From assembly GCA_015522785.1 (NCBI GenBank), contig WALP01000004.1, positions 1 through 49,164 of the forward strand: a DNA stretch of 49,164 bases, read 5' to 3'. A model generated the notes under the pieces. The model had not been told where the DNA came from and did no database searches. It saw only the letters and a list, made by a program, of their open reading frames with translations. Below, one piece after another: positions 40,910 through 48,665 of the stretch. Within the stretch, counting starts at the first letter, position 1. Each line of letters opens with the position of its first letter. Origin of the DNA: Candidatus Parvarchaeota archaeon (GTDB lineage Archaea > Nanobdellota > Nanobdellia > CSSed11-243R1). The position numbers and the translations under genes were made by a program.

Positions 40910-40982
40910 ACCATAACTTAGGTACAAGGGTTTAATAAATTTTGTCCTAAGGTTTTTAAATCAAAATTTAATAAGTTAACTC

Positions 40983-42737
40983 ATGAAAACACGCCAGCCA
41001 ATTATAACAGTAGTTGGACATATAGACCATGGTAAAACGACAATATTAGATGCTATTAGAGGCACCACCGTCGCGAGGAAGGAAGCTGGTGCTATAACAC
41101 AACACGTCGGTGCTTCAGAAATACCACTTGAAGTAATAAAGAAAATTTGTGGGAAGGCATTGGATTCAATGAATATAAAATTCACAATACCCGGACTTTT
41201 AATGATTGACACCCCTGGACACGAGGCATTTACAAATCTAAGAAAGCGTGGAGGCTCAATTTCAGATTTGGCGATTTTGGTGGTTGATATAAATGAGGGA
41301 TTCAAGGCACAGACAAGAGAAGCAATATCAATGTTGAAACAATTCAAGGTACCTTTTATAGTCGCAGCAAACAAGATTGATTTGATACACGGGTGGAAAC
41401 CACAAAAGACAATGTTTTTCTCCGAAAGCATAAAGCAGCAAATGGAACATGTTCAGCAGGAGCTTGACAACCAAATTTACAAGCTGGTAATTTCACTGTC
41501 TGATTATGGGATTGAATCCGAAAGGTTTGACAGAGTGGAAGATTACACAAAAAAGGTTGCGATAGTCCCTGTGTCAGGGATAACTAAGGAGGGGATTGGA
41601 GAACTTCTTATGCTCTTAACTGGACTTGCCCAAAGATTCCTAGAGGAAAAACTGAAAATTGAGGTAAGCGGTCCTGCAAAGGGAAGCATCCTTGAAGTAA
41701 AAGAAATTAAGGGGCTGGGGAAGACAATTGATGTAATTCTCTATGATGGAATTTTGAAAAAGGGAGACACAATTGTAATAGGTGGCATAGACGGACCTAT
41801 AGTCACAAAGGTCAGAGCAATATTGAAGCCTTCGCCTTTGAAGGAATTGAGAGAAAAGGGACAATTCCAATCTGAAAATGAGGTTTCGGCAGCGGCGGGA
41901 ATAAAAATCTCGGCGCCAAACCTAGACAATGCAGTCGCGGGAATGTCGCTTAGGGTTGCCAACACGAAAGAAGAAGTTGAAAGTGCAAAAGAGGAACTCT
42001 CAAAAGAAATAAAGAGCATCCTGTTTGAAAGGGAGGATGAAGGTGTAATCATAAAGGCGGACTCCGTCGGGGCGGTGGAGGCCCTCGAGGGTATGTTCAA
42101 GCAGATAAACCTCCCGATAAGAAAAGCGGGAATTGGAGGAGTAACCAAAAGCGACGTCGTCGAAGCCAAGCTCATGAAGGAAAAAAACAAGCTGCACGGC
42201 GTCATATTCGCGTTCAATATAGATGTCCCGAAAGATGTCAAGCAGCTGGCTGACGACAATGATATCCAAATATTTTCCGCCAACATAATTTACACCTTAT
42301 TTGAAAAATACAAAGAATGGAAGGAACAGCAGATAGAAGAAGAAAGGAGAATTGCAAACGAAAAGCTTGTTTGGCCCGGAAAAATAAAAGTTCTCAAAGG
42401 CTATATATTCAGGCAGAGCAACCCTGCAGTTGTGGGTGTCGAGGTTTTCGGCAGAATAAAAACAAAGGTGCGCCTCATAAGAAAGGACGGAAAGGAAGTC
42501 GGAGAGATAAAGGAAATCCAAAACGAAGGAAAGTCAGTTTCGGAAGCAAAATCCGGCGACAAAGTCGCTATTTCTATATCGAAGGGTGTTGTGGGAAGAA
42601 ATATCCACGAGGGCGACGAACTTTTCGTCTTCATTCCAAGAAGCCACCTTGAAATAATTGAAAGCAAATTCTCAAACGATTTGACGGACGAGGAGTTGAA
42701 AATCATTGAGGAATTCAAGGCAAGCCAGCGAAAGTAA
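40983..42737 (+). CDS. infB: Translation initiation factor aIF5B
   Basis: aIF5B is a GTPase that joins ribosomal subunits and places initiator tRNA. The 584-residue protein has G1 GHIDHGKTT (12-20), the switch II motif DTPGHEAF and NKIDLIHGW (G4), then domain II, the alpha/beta domain III (about 340-430) and domain IV (about 450-570) ending DLTDEELKIIEEF. Length fits archaeal aIF5B, which lacks the long bacterial/eukaryotic N-terminus. A TATA box (GTTTTTAAATC, about 40950-40959) lies about 28 nt upstream, so the mRNA may be leaderless. Its 3' half (about 41890-42720) uses noticeably more GC-rich codons than the 5' half. Confidence 0.97.
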   Translation: MKTRQPIITVVGHIDHGKTTILDAIRGTTVARKEAGAITQHVGASEIPLEVIKKICGKALDSMNIKFTIPGLLMIDTPGHEAFTNLRKRGGSISDLAILVVDINEGFKAQTREAISMLKQFKVPFIVAANKIDLIHGWKPQKTMFFSESIKQQMEHVQQELDNQIYKLVISLSDYGIESERFDRVEDYTKKVAIVPVSGITKEGIGELLMLLTGLAQRFLEEKLKIEVSGPAKGSILEVKEIKGLGKTIDVILYDGILKKGDTIVIGGIDGPIVTKVRAILKPSPLKELREKGQFQSENEVSAAAGIKISAPNLDNAVAGMSLRVANTKEEVESAKEELSKEIKSILFEREDEGVIIKADSVGAVEALEGMFKQINLPIRKAGIGGVTKSDVVEAKLMKEKNKLHGVIFAFNIDVPKDVKQLADDNDIQIFSANIIYTLFEKYKEWKEQQIEEERRIANEKLVWPGKIKVLKGYIFRQSNPAVVGVEVFGRIKTKVRLIRKDGKEVGEIKEIQNEGKSVSEAKSGDKVAISISKGVVGRNIHEGDELFVFIPRSHLEIIESKFSNDLTDEELKIIEEFKASQRK

Positions 42738-42775
42738 TTTAAACACAATACAGTTATAACAATTTGGTTGAAATT

Positions 42776-43219
42776 ATGAAACCAATAGATATTGACAGAT
42801 TACTACAACGTCTTAAAGGAGAAGTAACAGTAAGTGTGAAGACAACACCAAAACTAGTGCAGGAGATAAGCAAATACCTCGACCGCAATGGATTTTACAC
42901 GCGGGATTATGTTTTCTCAAGAGATTTATATGAGGTTATGGATTCCGACAGGTGGAGCGTACATGGTTTTTCAGATGGAGCTTACTACTCTCAGGAAAGA
43001 CTGAATAATATATTCAACCTGGAAATTCTTGCAAACGAAAAAAGCGCGCTGGTAATGAGGATGGACACAAAAGAAGCAACAGTCATACATTCCATAGACG
43101 AGCTTTCCCAATTTCTCGAAACAGACAAAGTGGATTATCTGGAAGGCGCGCCCGAACGATTGGCTCGCGCATTTGAGATAAACTACAAAGACGCGCTTCG
43201 CCCATTTGACTGCTTCTGA
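42776..43219 (+). CDS. Hypothetical protein, 147 aa
   Basis: Unrecognised soluble protein, beginning MKPIDIDRLLQRLKGE. It looks like a mixed alpha/beta fold with DGAYYSQERLNNIFNLEILANEKSALVMRMD, ending DALRPFDCF. I prefer the ATG at 42776; a TTG four codons upstream is possible. GGTTGAAAT precedes it. A TATA-like AATTTAAACAC lies 30-40 nt upstream. It shares no recognised domain with its neighbours, but stands beside the kinase-like gene and the unknown operon, all of similar AT-rich style. Confidence 0.7.
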   Translation: MKPIDIDRLLQRLKGEVTVSVKTTPKLVQEISKYLDRNGFYTRDYVFSRDLYEVMDSDRWSVHGFSDGAYYSQERLNNIFNLEILANEKSALVMRMDTKEATVIHSIDELSQFLETDKVDYLEGAPERLARAFEINYKDALRPFDCF

Positions 43220-43277
43220 AAGCAGAATAAATGGTATATGGCAATTTATCTAAACTAGATTTAGCTATAAATAGAAA

Positions 43278-43308
43278 CATTTATAAATAATTACTTTATA
43301 GTAGTAAC
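43278..43308 (+). promoter_or_regulatory. Promoter of the kinase-like gene with TTACT-type element
   Basis: ACATTTATAAATA is followed by TTACTTTATAGTAGTAAC (43291-43308), an imperfect palindrome. Related elements lie at 3398-3417 (inverted), 11106-11123 and 45216-45225, always just downstream of a TATA box. The GAGGT ribosome site follows it before the ATG at 43323. Confidence 0.5.
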
Positions 43309-43322
43309 AGGTGAGGTAAAAT

Positions 43323-44354
43323 ATGAATTTATTAAATCTCCTAAAAGGCGCTTACAAAAGATTATCCAGCGGGAGCGCCGAATATAATGGCATTTCTGAA
43401 CTAGTCGACGACATGTTTACGGGCATGAAGCAATTTGAGGGGGGAACAAACGGAACATACTCCAAAGTGTTCGGAGATGACAAATTTGTGTATAAAGTAT
43501 TTTATGATAGAGATGACTATAAGGGTATAAAAACCGCAAAAGGTTCATTTGAAAGAGAAATATACAACACACAACTGCTCGAAAAATACGGATTAAACGT
43601 TCCAAAAATAGTTGATGCCAAGAAAATTAAAACAAAAGCTGGAGATGTGTACATTATCACAAAGGAAAGAATTGAAGGGGAAAATCTTGAAGACTATTTA
43701 AAAGACACTAACACCCCAGAAAGCAAAAAAAGAGACGCTGTTTTGAAGGCAGTTGATTATATGTCAAAAATCCACGACATCCCCTCAAGAAAGGCGAAGC
43801 GCCAAAAGGGGCTTGAAACGCTTGTAAAAGACAGAGGATTGATACCCTATTTGGAAGGAGAAGAATCAAGCACAATCATATTTGACCCAAGGTTAAGCAA
43901 CTTTGTTTACAACTCGAAAACAAACGAGGTTTATCTTGTCGACACAGAAACGATTACAAAGGGAACGCCCTACCAGGATATAGGTTGGCTCTTGGGAGAT
44001 TTGTCAGAAATTGCCATTTACAATCCGAAACTGCTTGAAATGGAAGGATTGGTCATGGCGAAGTTCCTTGCGAAGCATCCGGCTAAAAGCTTAGCAGATG
44101 GAGTCAAAAAAATTGAGCAATTTAAGGACAATTACTTCAAAATGCCGAGGGAATCGAAGCTTGAAGCGTACAAAATGTTGATTGATGATACCGATCTCAA
44201 AAAAGATGAAGTCATATTGCCTATATCCTACTCCGAAATTGGAGAATTTGAATATACAAAAGATGATATGACAAGAACAAATCTCGGAGAAGTAAGCATT
44301 CCAAAAGGGCTAATCAAAACCACAAAAGAGAAAGCACTTGAAATTCTCGCCTAA
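43323..44354 (+). CDS. Atypical kinase-like (phosphotransferase-fold) protein
   Basis: The 343-residue protein resembles the protein kinase/aminoglycoside phosphotransferase fold. Visible features are a glycine-rich start (GGTNGTYSKVFG, about 39-50), a candidate ATP lysine (DKFVYKVFYD), a glutamate in SFEREIYNTQLL, a hinge (YIITKERIEGENLEDYL), a catalytic-loop-like FDPRLSNFVYN (about 188-198; HxDxxxxN here reduced to D...N), and VDTET, where DFG would be. The histidine of the catalytic loop is missing, so it is divergent and may be a pseudokinase. Its target is unknown. GAGGT precedes the ATG. Its stop overlaps that of the convergent regulator by 4 nt. Confidence 0.65.
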   Translation: MNLLNLLKGAYKRLSSGSAEYNGISELVDDMFTGMKQFEGGTNGTYSKVFGDDKFVYKVFYDRDDYKGIKTAKGSFEREIYNTQLLEKYGLNVPKIVDAKKIKTKAGDVYIITKERIEGENLEDYLKDTNTPESKKRDAVLKAVDYMSKIHDIPSRKAKRQKGLETLVKDRGLIPYLEGEESSTIIFDPRLSNFVYNSKTNEVYLVDTETITKGTPYQDIGWLLGDLSEIAIYNPKLLEMEGLVMAKFLAKHPAKSLADGVKKIEQFKDNYFKMPRESKLEAYKMLIDDTDLKKDEVILPISYSEIGEFEYTKDDMTRTNLGEVSIPKGLIKTTKEKALEILA

Positions 44355-45178
44355 AGAAGCGACCAGTTAAGCAAAGTTCTTTCAATTATCTTAACTTGAA
44401 GGAATAATACTTTATCTTCTATTTTCTTCTTTACTGCGGATATCTCTTGAGCCAAGCCGAAATCCTTTTTCTTTATGAATTTCATAAGCATGTCCATAAC
44501 ATTAACAGATTGCTTTATGTCATTAACATCAACTTTTTCTTTAACAATCCAATCAGCCATCTCTTTAGCGGAATACAGGATTTGTAACATATCAAAAACT
44601 TCCGAAGAAGAAAATTTAAACCCGCTTATAAGAAATGGCTTTCTTAAAAGTGAGGTGTACATCCTTTGAAAAATAAGCATATTAAAAATATACTCCCTTC
44701 TGTATTCTTTGGCATCAGAATGTTCGCCGTACTCAATTGACAAAATTGCTTTTTTTACCCTTTGAAGAATTAGTTCCCACAAATCTTCCGGAGGCAAAAA
44801 TCCGGGAGGTATCTTGAAAGAAATCTCTCTTTCATCAAAATCAATTATATATTGGCTTAATCCCCTATTGATCAATTCTTTATTTAATTTTGAGCGAGTT
44901 TTGTTTTCCAACCCCTTTTCAAAAAGTATTCTAAACTCGTCATATCCATCTACATACAACGCTGCAACGTTCCGTATCACAAAATCCACATCTAAGGATT
45001 TTACCACTAAATCCTTTTTCAGTGATACCTCCTTTTCCAAGCCCACTGGGGAAATTTCAAGAATACCAAGCGGAGTAACCTCAAGTTTTACTTCTTTTCC
45101 ATTAATTTTCCTTGCCCAGTCCACAGGAAGGTAAACTGAGTATGAGTTCCCCGATTTTTGCAGTTTTTTAATTACCAT
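44351..45178 (-). CDS. AbrB-domain/PhoU-like regulator
   Basis: The 275-residue protein begins MVIKKLQKSGNSYSVYLPVDW, the AbrB/SpoVT-type DNA-binding strand pattern of archaeal PhoU-related regulators (about 1-45). The rest (about 55-270) is helical, PhoU-like, with DFVIRNVAALYVDGYDEFRILFE and late helix IKKKDFGLAQEISAVKKKIED. PhoU-like proteins usually connect phosphate supply to gene control, but no phosphate transporter is nearby. I chose 45178 because the conserved AbrB motif starts at once; an upstream ATG adds seven residues. It is divergent from the unknown operon and shares its promoter interval, so it is a candidate regulator of it. Confidence 0.85.
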   Translation of the reverse strand: MVIKKLQKSGNSYSVYLPVDWARKINGKEVKLEVTPLGILEISPVGLEKEVSLKKDLVVKSLDVDFVIRNVAALYVDGYDEFRILFEKGLENKTRSKLNKELINRGLSQYIIDFDEREISFKIPPGFLPPEDLWELILQRVKKAILSIEYGEHSDAKEYRREYIFNMLIFQRMYTSLLRKPFLISGFKFSSSEVFDMLQILYSAKEMADWIVKEKVDVNDIKQSVNVMDMLMKFIKKKDFGLAQEISAVKKKIEDKVLFLQVKIIERTLLNWSLL

Positions 45179-45204
45179 ATATAAGTATATACAATACATA
45201 CATA

Positions 45205-45242
45205 ATATATAAATTTTACTGTATAGTTACTACTTACAGATA
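45205..45242 (+). promoter_or_regulatory. Promoter of the terminal operon with shared elements
   Basis: ATATATAAA is followed by TTACTGTATAGTTACTAC (45216-45233) and, overlapping it, GTTACTACTTACAGATA (45226-45242). The first resembles 43291-43308; the second matches 30414-30430 at 15 of 17 positions. Predicted transcription starts near 45235, leaving a short leader with GGGTGATAAAA before the ATG at 45266. Binding by the divergent AbrB/PhoU protein is possible but untested. Confidence 0.5.
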
Positions 45243-45265
45243 ACAAAAGTAAGTGGGTGATAAAA

Positions 45266-45679
45266 ATGGAGTATAAATCAAAACTTAAGGAATATGGAAA
45301 GCTATTTGCTGCAAGTACAGGGATGGCAATAGATTTTTGGGGTTGGCTTTATGAATCAGCGTACGTAGAGGCAAAGTATTCAGTTCGTAATTTAGATGAG
45401 ATTAAGAAACATTCTCCAGAGTATATTCCAAAAACAATAGGCGGTGCTGCAAGTTTGTCCATAAATAAAATAGACAGCTCAGAACATGGAAAAACCCTTT
45501 CATTGGCAGCTGGTTATGTTGGAGGACTTTCACTTGTAGCTATTTCTCTACCAACACTACCAATATGGCTATTAACTGCAACTGCAGACGGTGTTTATAA
45601 TTCAGTTAGATTAGCAAGAAAAGTATACAAGGAACACAAAGAGAAAGCAAGCACACTTGAAGAGGTTGTAGGTGGGTGA
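45266..45679 (+). CDS. Hypothetical membrane-associated protein (operon gene 1)
   Basis: Unrecognised 137-residue protein beginning MEYKSKLKEYGKLFAAS. A hydrophobic stretch of about 28 residues (about 77-104: AAGYVGGLSLVAISLPTLPIW) predicts one or a re-entrant membrane helix, followed by a basic tail (RLARKVYKEHKEK). The start at 45266 is set by GGGTGATAAAA; the upstream GTG frame is an artefact of that site. Its stop TGA forms part of the ribosome site for the next gene. First gene of the terminal operon, with its own promoter. No homology I can name. Confidence 0.75.
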   Translation: MEYKSKLKEYGKLFAASTGMAIDFWGWLYESAYVEAKYSVRNLDEIKKHSPEYIPKTIGGAASLSINKIDSSEHGKTLSLAAGYVGGLSLVAISLPTLPIWLLTATADGVYNSVRLARKVYKEHKEKASTLEEVVGG

Positions 45680-45684
45680 TAAAA

Positions 45685-46356
45685 ATGAGTTTATCAGGTT
45701 TGCTCAAAAAGTCATTTCATAATGTATATCATAATAATACATTCAGAGGGCAATTGAGATGGATACTAAATGGTAGCAGCCTAAATATAGATGACACATT
45801 ATATACTCAGTATTATAGTAACCCTAATGATTGTCGCCCAGAACTACCGGAAAAAATAATCAAAGGGGAAATAAAGAGCAAGAGAAGACAAAAAAGAGCA
45901 ATAGATGTATTCGCGAAATCAAAAAATCCAGATTACCGCATAGCATTGGTAGATATTATCGAAAGTCCATTCATAGAAGATGATGAGACTAAAGAATATG
46001 CTCGACAGGCAATTGAGAAATCACCCTTAGAGTACATTTGGAGAGATATAAACAATATTAAAGGAGATAGCGCATACCTTCCTGGAGGTTATTTATCTAA
46101 GATTGTAAGACACATAAAACCAAATGTTGCTAGGCAATTAATTAGTTCAGCAGTTTCAAGGAAGGAATTCTATAAGGTAGAACCTACACTAAAATCAGAG
46201 CACATAAAAGAAGAAAATGGAAAGATAATAGTTGACGCCGCAATTGAATACTATGAGAATGGAGTTCCCCAATGGTTTTTAGACCAAATTCAAAATCAAA
46301 AGATTAGAGATTATGCCATAAAGAAAATTCGGCAAAGGGGTGATAAAAATGTTTGA
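45685..46356 (+). CDS. Hypothetical, possibly HEAT-like helical protein (operon gene 2)
   Basis: A 223-residue protein beginning MSLSGLLKKSFHNVYHN that I do not recognise. It is helical and basic in parts (KSKRRQKRAIDVFAKS), with spaced helices (NPDYRIALVDIIESP, ETKEYARQAIEKSPLEY, VARQLISSAVSRKEFY) that resemble HEAT-type repeats. There are no membrane helices, cysteines clusters or catalytic motifs. GGGTGATAAAA precedes the ATG; the gene overlaps the next by 8 nt. It is likely a scaffold or binding protein in the operon, by inference only. Confidence 0.72.
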   Translation: MSLSGLLKKSFHNVYHNNTFRGQLRWILNGSSLNIDDTLYTQYYSNPNDCRPELPEKIIKGEIKSKRRQKRAIDVFAKSKNPDYRIALVDIIESPFIEDDETKEYARQAIEKSPLEYIWRDINNIKGDSAYLPGGYLSKIVRHIKPNVARQLISSAVSRKEFYKVEPTLKSEHIKEENGKIIVDAAIEYYENGVPQWFLDQIQNQKIRDYAIKKIRQRGDKNV

Positions 46357-47473
46357 AAACCTCGCTAATATGTTAAAAAGAAATAAGCATGAAGACAATA
46401 GAACAATTGATGATATAATCCAAGAGGATTACAAAAACAGCAGTGGTATATTCTTCATAGGTGGAAAAGATGTGTACCTAGAAAAAGGTACTAAATTATA
46501 TGGAGGTCCGCATGATAAAATAATTGGCAATATTGAGGAACTTTCAGTTGGCAATGCTTTACTAACAAAAGATAGAAACAGCATGGCATATCTCACTAAA
46601 GATGGAGATATTGTTTACGGCAGGCACCAATTTATTGATGATTTTCGAGGTGGTGAGATTGATATAGATGGTGTACATGTCATAAGAGCTGGAGACGGTA
46701 AATCAGTCAACCTCTATCTACCAAATGGAGAAATATATCCAGAATATGGTGGAAAACATGAAATCGTTGAAGGATTCATGGAAACACCCGAAGGTGAGAA
46801 TGTTCTTATTGCAAAAGATGATGGAAAATACAGGATGTATCTCAAAGATGGAGATATATACCCATTTTATGGTAAACATCACGATTACATACGTGAGTTT
46901 AGGAAAGTTAATGGAGTTGACATGCTTCTTGCGCATGATAGTGACAAATACATATTTTGGACAAAGGATGGAAAAGCGATGTACCCGAGTAAAGAATATC
47001 CTGATGGGTTCATTGGAGATTTATTGTATGTCTCACCCTATCCATCAATTCTAAGGGGTGCAAAAATAAAGCTCATTGATAAAAATGGAAGAATTGTTTA
47101 TTCAGGGAAAGAAGATAGCACTTATGTTACTGATGCAATAAAGACAGATGATGGGTATCTAATTGAGATTAATGATGGAAAATTGTATATTAATACCAGA
47201 GGCAAATTAGATTGGACAATAAGAGATGGTATAGACAACCACAAAAAGGCAATTAAAGAAAACGAAAAGAAGAGGCTGCTCTCTAAAATTGTTTCCAATC
47301 GATTTACTGGAGCTGGAATCGCTTTAGGGGGCACTCTTATAATGCCTATCACATACGAACTTGGTGCTGCATTATTTCTTGCGGGCATATCCCAATCATT
47401 AATTGCAACTGAAATGTATCAACCCCAACCTCCAGGTGGGAGAATAGAATATTTAGTTAAGAAAGGTGATTAA
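46349..47473 (+). CDS. Hypothetical beta-repeat protein with C-terminal membrane hairpin (operon gene 3)
   Basis: The 374-residue protein has repeating units from about 35 to 290, each with a strand, a [KP]xG[DEK] turn and an aromatic pair: LTKDGDIVYGRHQFIDDF, LPNGEIYPEYGGKHEIV, LKDGDIYPFYGKHHDYI, TKDGKAMYPSKEYPDGF and DKNGRIVYSGKEDSTYV. This suggests a beta-propeller or WG-like repeat. Residues about 318-352 (TGAGIALGGTLIMPITYELG) predict one or two membrane helices, then a tail ending VKKGD. GGGGTGATAAAA precedes the ATG. No catalytic motif is apparent. Possible role as a membrane-tethered sensor or adhesin-like domain facing the cytoplasm; orientation and function are unknown. Confidence 0.75.
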   Translation: MFENLANMLKRNKHEDNRTIDDIIQEDYKNSSGIFFIGGKDVYLEKGTKLYGGPHDKIIGNIEELSVGNALLTKDRNSMAYLTKDGDIVYGRHQFIDDFRGGEIDIDGVHVIRAGDGKSVNLYLPNGEIYPEYGGKHEIVEGFMETPEGENVLIAKDDGKYRMYLKDGDIYPFYGKHHDYIREFRKVNGVDMLLAHDSDKYIFWTKDGKAMYPSKEYPDGFIGDLLYVSPYPSILRGAKIKLIDKNGRIVYSGKEDSTYVTDAIKTDDGYLIEINDGKLYINTRGKLDWTIRDGIDNHKKAIKENEKKRLLSKIVSNRFTGAGIALGGTLIMPITYELGAALFLAGISQSLIATEMYQPQPPGGRIEYLVKKGD

Positions 47474-47474
47474 T

Positions 47475-48107
47475 ATGATTAATCGAAAAAAACTCAAAGA
47501 ATATGGGTTAACTCCAAAATACGAAAACTCAGGACGAATATCCGGCAGACGTGCATGGTATAATACCTACTCTAGAATGGGGTATTACAATGATAAAGTT
47601 ATATCCCTTGAAGAGAGGATAGATGGAATAAAACCAGATGAAATAGATGATATATGCAAGAATTCGTTAGGTTACAAAAAAGATGGCAAACCTGCAGTTT
47701 TATTTAAAAATAAAGAAGGACGAGTGATGTCCATTATAAATGGAGAAACCCCAAAAGAAGCAACATTGGAAGACCTAACTTTAGCAGAAAAACAATTCTC
47801 AAAAAGAGGAATCTCTTCGCATATAGGTAACATAACTTATGGTATAATGACAGGGACACTCTTTATGAGTAGTGCAACATCTATGATGTATGGGATATAT
47901 AAGATAGTGTCAGAGTCATCTCTACAAAATGCAGCTATAGGTGGTGTTGCAATAGCTTTAGGTGCAGTAGGCGCATTCATAGACATGGCCCTTTCGGATA
48001 TTAGAAGGTACAAGGACATCCCAATAGGCAATTCATATTTTGATAAAAAAGAAAAGATTGATGAGTTGATATCCAAGGGAAAAAGACAAGTTGGATTGAT
48101 TAGGTGA
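47475..48107 (+). CDS. Hypothetical protein with two predicted membrane helices (operon gene 4)
   Basis: Unrecognised 210-residue protein. A soluble N-terminal part (1-115; includes YKKDGKPAVLFKNKEGRVMSI, a beta pattern like that of the neighbouring operon proteins) is followed by hydrophobic segments at about 117-145 (HIGNITYGIMTGTLFMSSA) and 152-175 (AAIGGVAIALGAVGAFIDMAL), then a basic tail. The start at 47475 is preceded by GGTGATTAAT, with the previous stop inside it. The layout (soluble beta domain, C-terminal hydrophobic hairpin, charged tail) recurs in genes 3, 4 and 5 of this operon. Confidence 0.74.
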   Translation: MINRKKLKEYGLTPKYENSGRISGRRAWYNTYSRMGYYNDKVISLEERIDGIKPDEIDDICKNSLGYKKDGKPAVLFKNKEGRVMSIINGETPKEATLEDLTLAEKQFSKRGISSHIGNITYGIMTGTLFMSSATSMMYGIYKIVSESSLQNAAIGGVAIALGAVGAFIDMALSDIRRYKDIPIGNSYFDKKEKIDELISKGKRQVGLIR

Positions 48108-48112
48108 TTAAA

Positions 48113-48664
48113 ATGTTAAAAAAAAGAAACTATGAAGAAAAAATCGCACGGCAGGTTTACAAAAAAGGAGAAACCCCACAGAGTATACTTTATGACCCAA
48201 TTGAAAAAATAGGAAAAGTTATAACTTCGAGTGGTTATGAAATGCCAGTTTACAAAGGAAGATTGATTGGTACCAAATTTGACAAAGTTTATTGGAATCA
48301 AAAAGACAAATGTATATTCTGTAACACTTTTGCTGGATACTCAAATGGCAAAAAAGAAGTGTATTATATGAAAGGTAAAAAAGCAGTAAATGTTAATTCA
48401 CAAGATTACAGCAAACTGGTTGAATCGTTAAGAGACCCATTACCTATGAAACTCACACGTATTGGCACAGGAGCTACAATGATGGCAATAAACATAGCAG
48501 CAGCAGGATTGAGTATAACACAACCAGATGTCTTCCCACCCCAGCATGCCATAATCTTACCATTTGGAACTTTTTACCTTAGTTTACTGCCAATATATAT
48601 GTTATCTAAATATTTTGAAGAATGCGAAGAAAGTGATATTGAGAAAATTATAGAGAGGGGTTAG
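48113..48664 (+). CDS. Hypothetical protein with two predicted membrane helices (operon gene 5)
   Basis: Unrecognised 183-residue protein. The N-terminal 100 residues look beta-rich (GKVITSSGYEMPVYKGRLIG, CIFCNTFAGYSNGKKEVYYM), with one CxxC pair (CIFC) that could bind metal or form a disulfide. Hydrophobic segments at about 121-140 (GTGATMMAINIAAAGLSI) and 148-168 (AIILPFGTFYLSLLPIYMLS) form a likely membrane hairpin, followed by an acidic tail. GGTGATTAAA precedes the ATG, overlapping the stop of gene 4. Function unknown. Confidence 0.74.
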   Translation: MLKKRNYEEKIARQVYKKGETPQSILYDPIEKIGKVITSSGYEMPVYKGRLIGTKFDKVYWNQKDKCIFCNTFAGYSNGKKEVYYMKGKKAVNVNSQDYSKLVESLRDPLPMKLTRIGTGATMMAINIAAAGLSITQPDVFPPQHAIILPFGTFYLSLLPIYMLSKYFEECEESDIEKIIERG

Positions 48665-48665
48665 T

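Noticed and set aside
45257-45265. GTG starts three codons before the ATG in several operon genes (the MIKM pattern)
   Set aside because: The GTG is part of the GGTGATAAAA ribosome site; the internal ATG is the real start. The same applies at 45676, 46340, 47466, 48104, 24580 and 27343.
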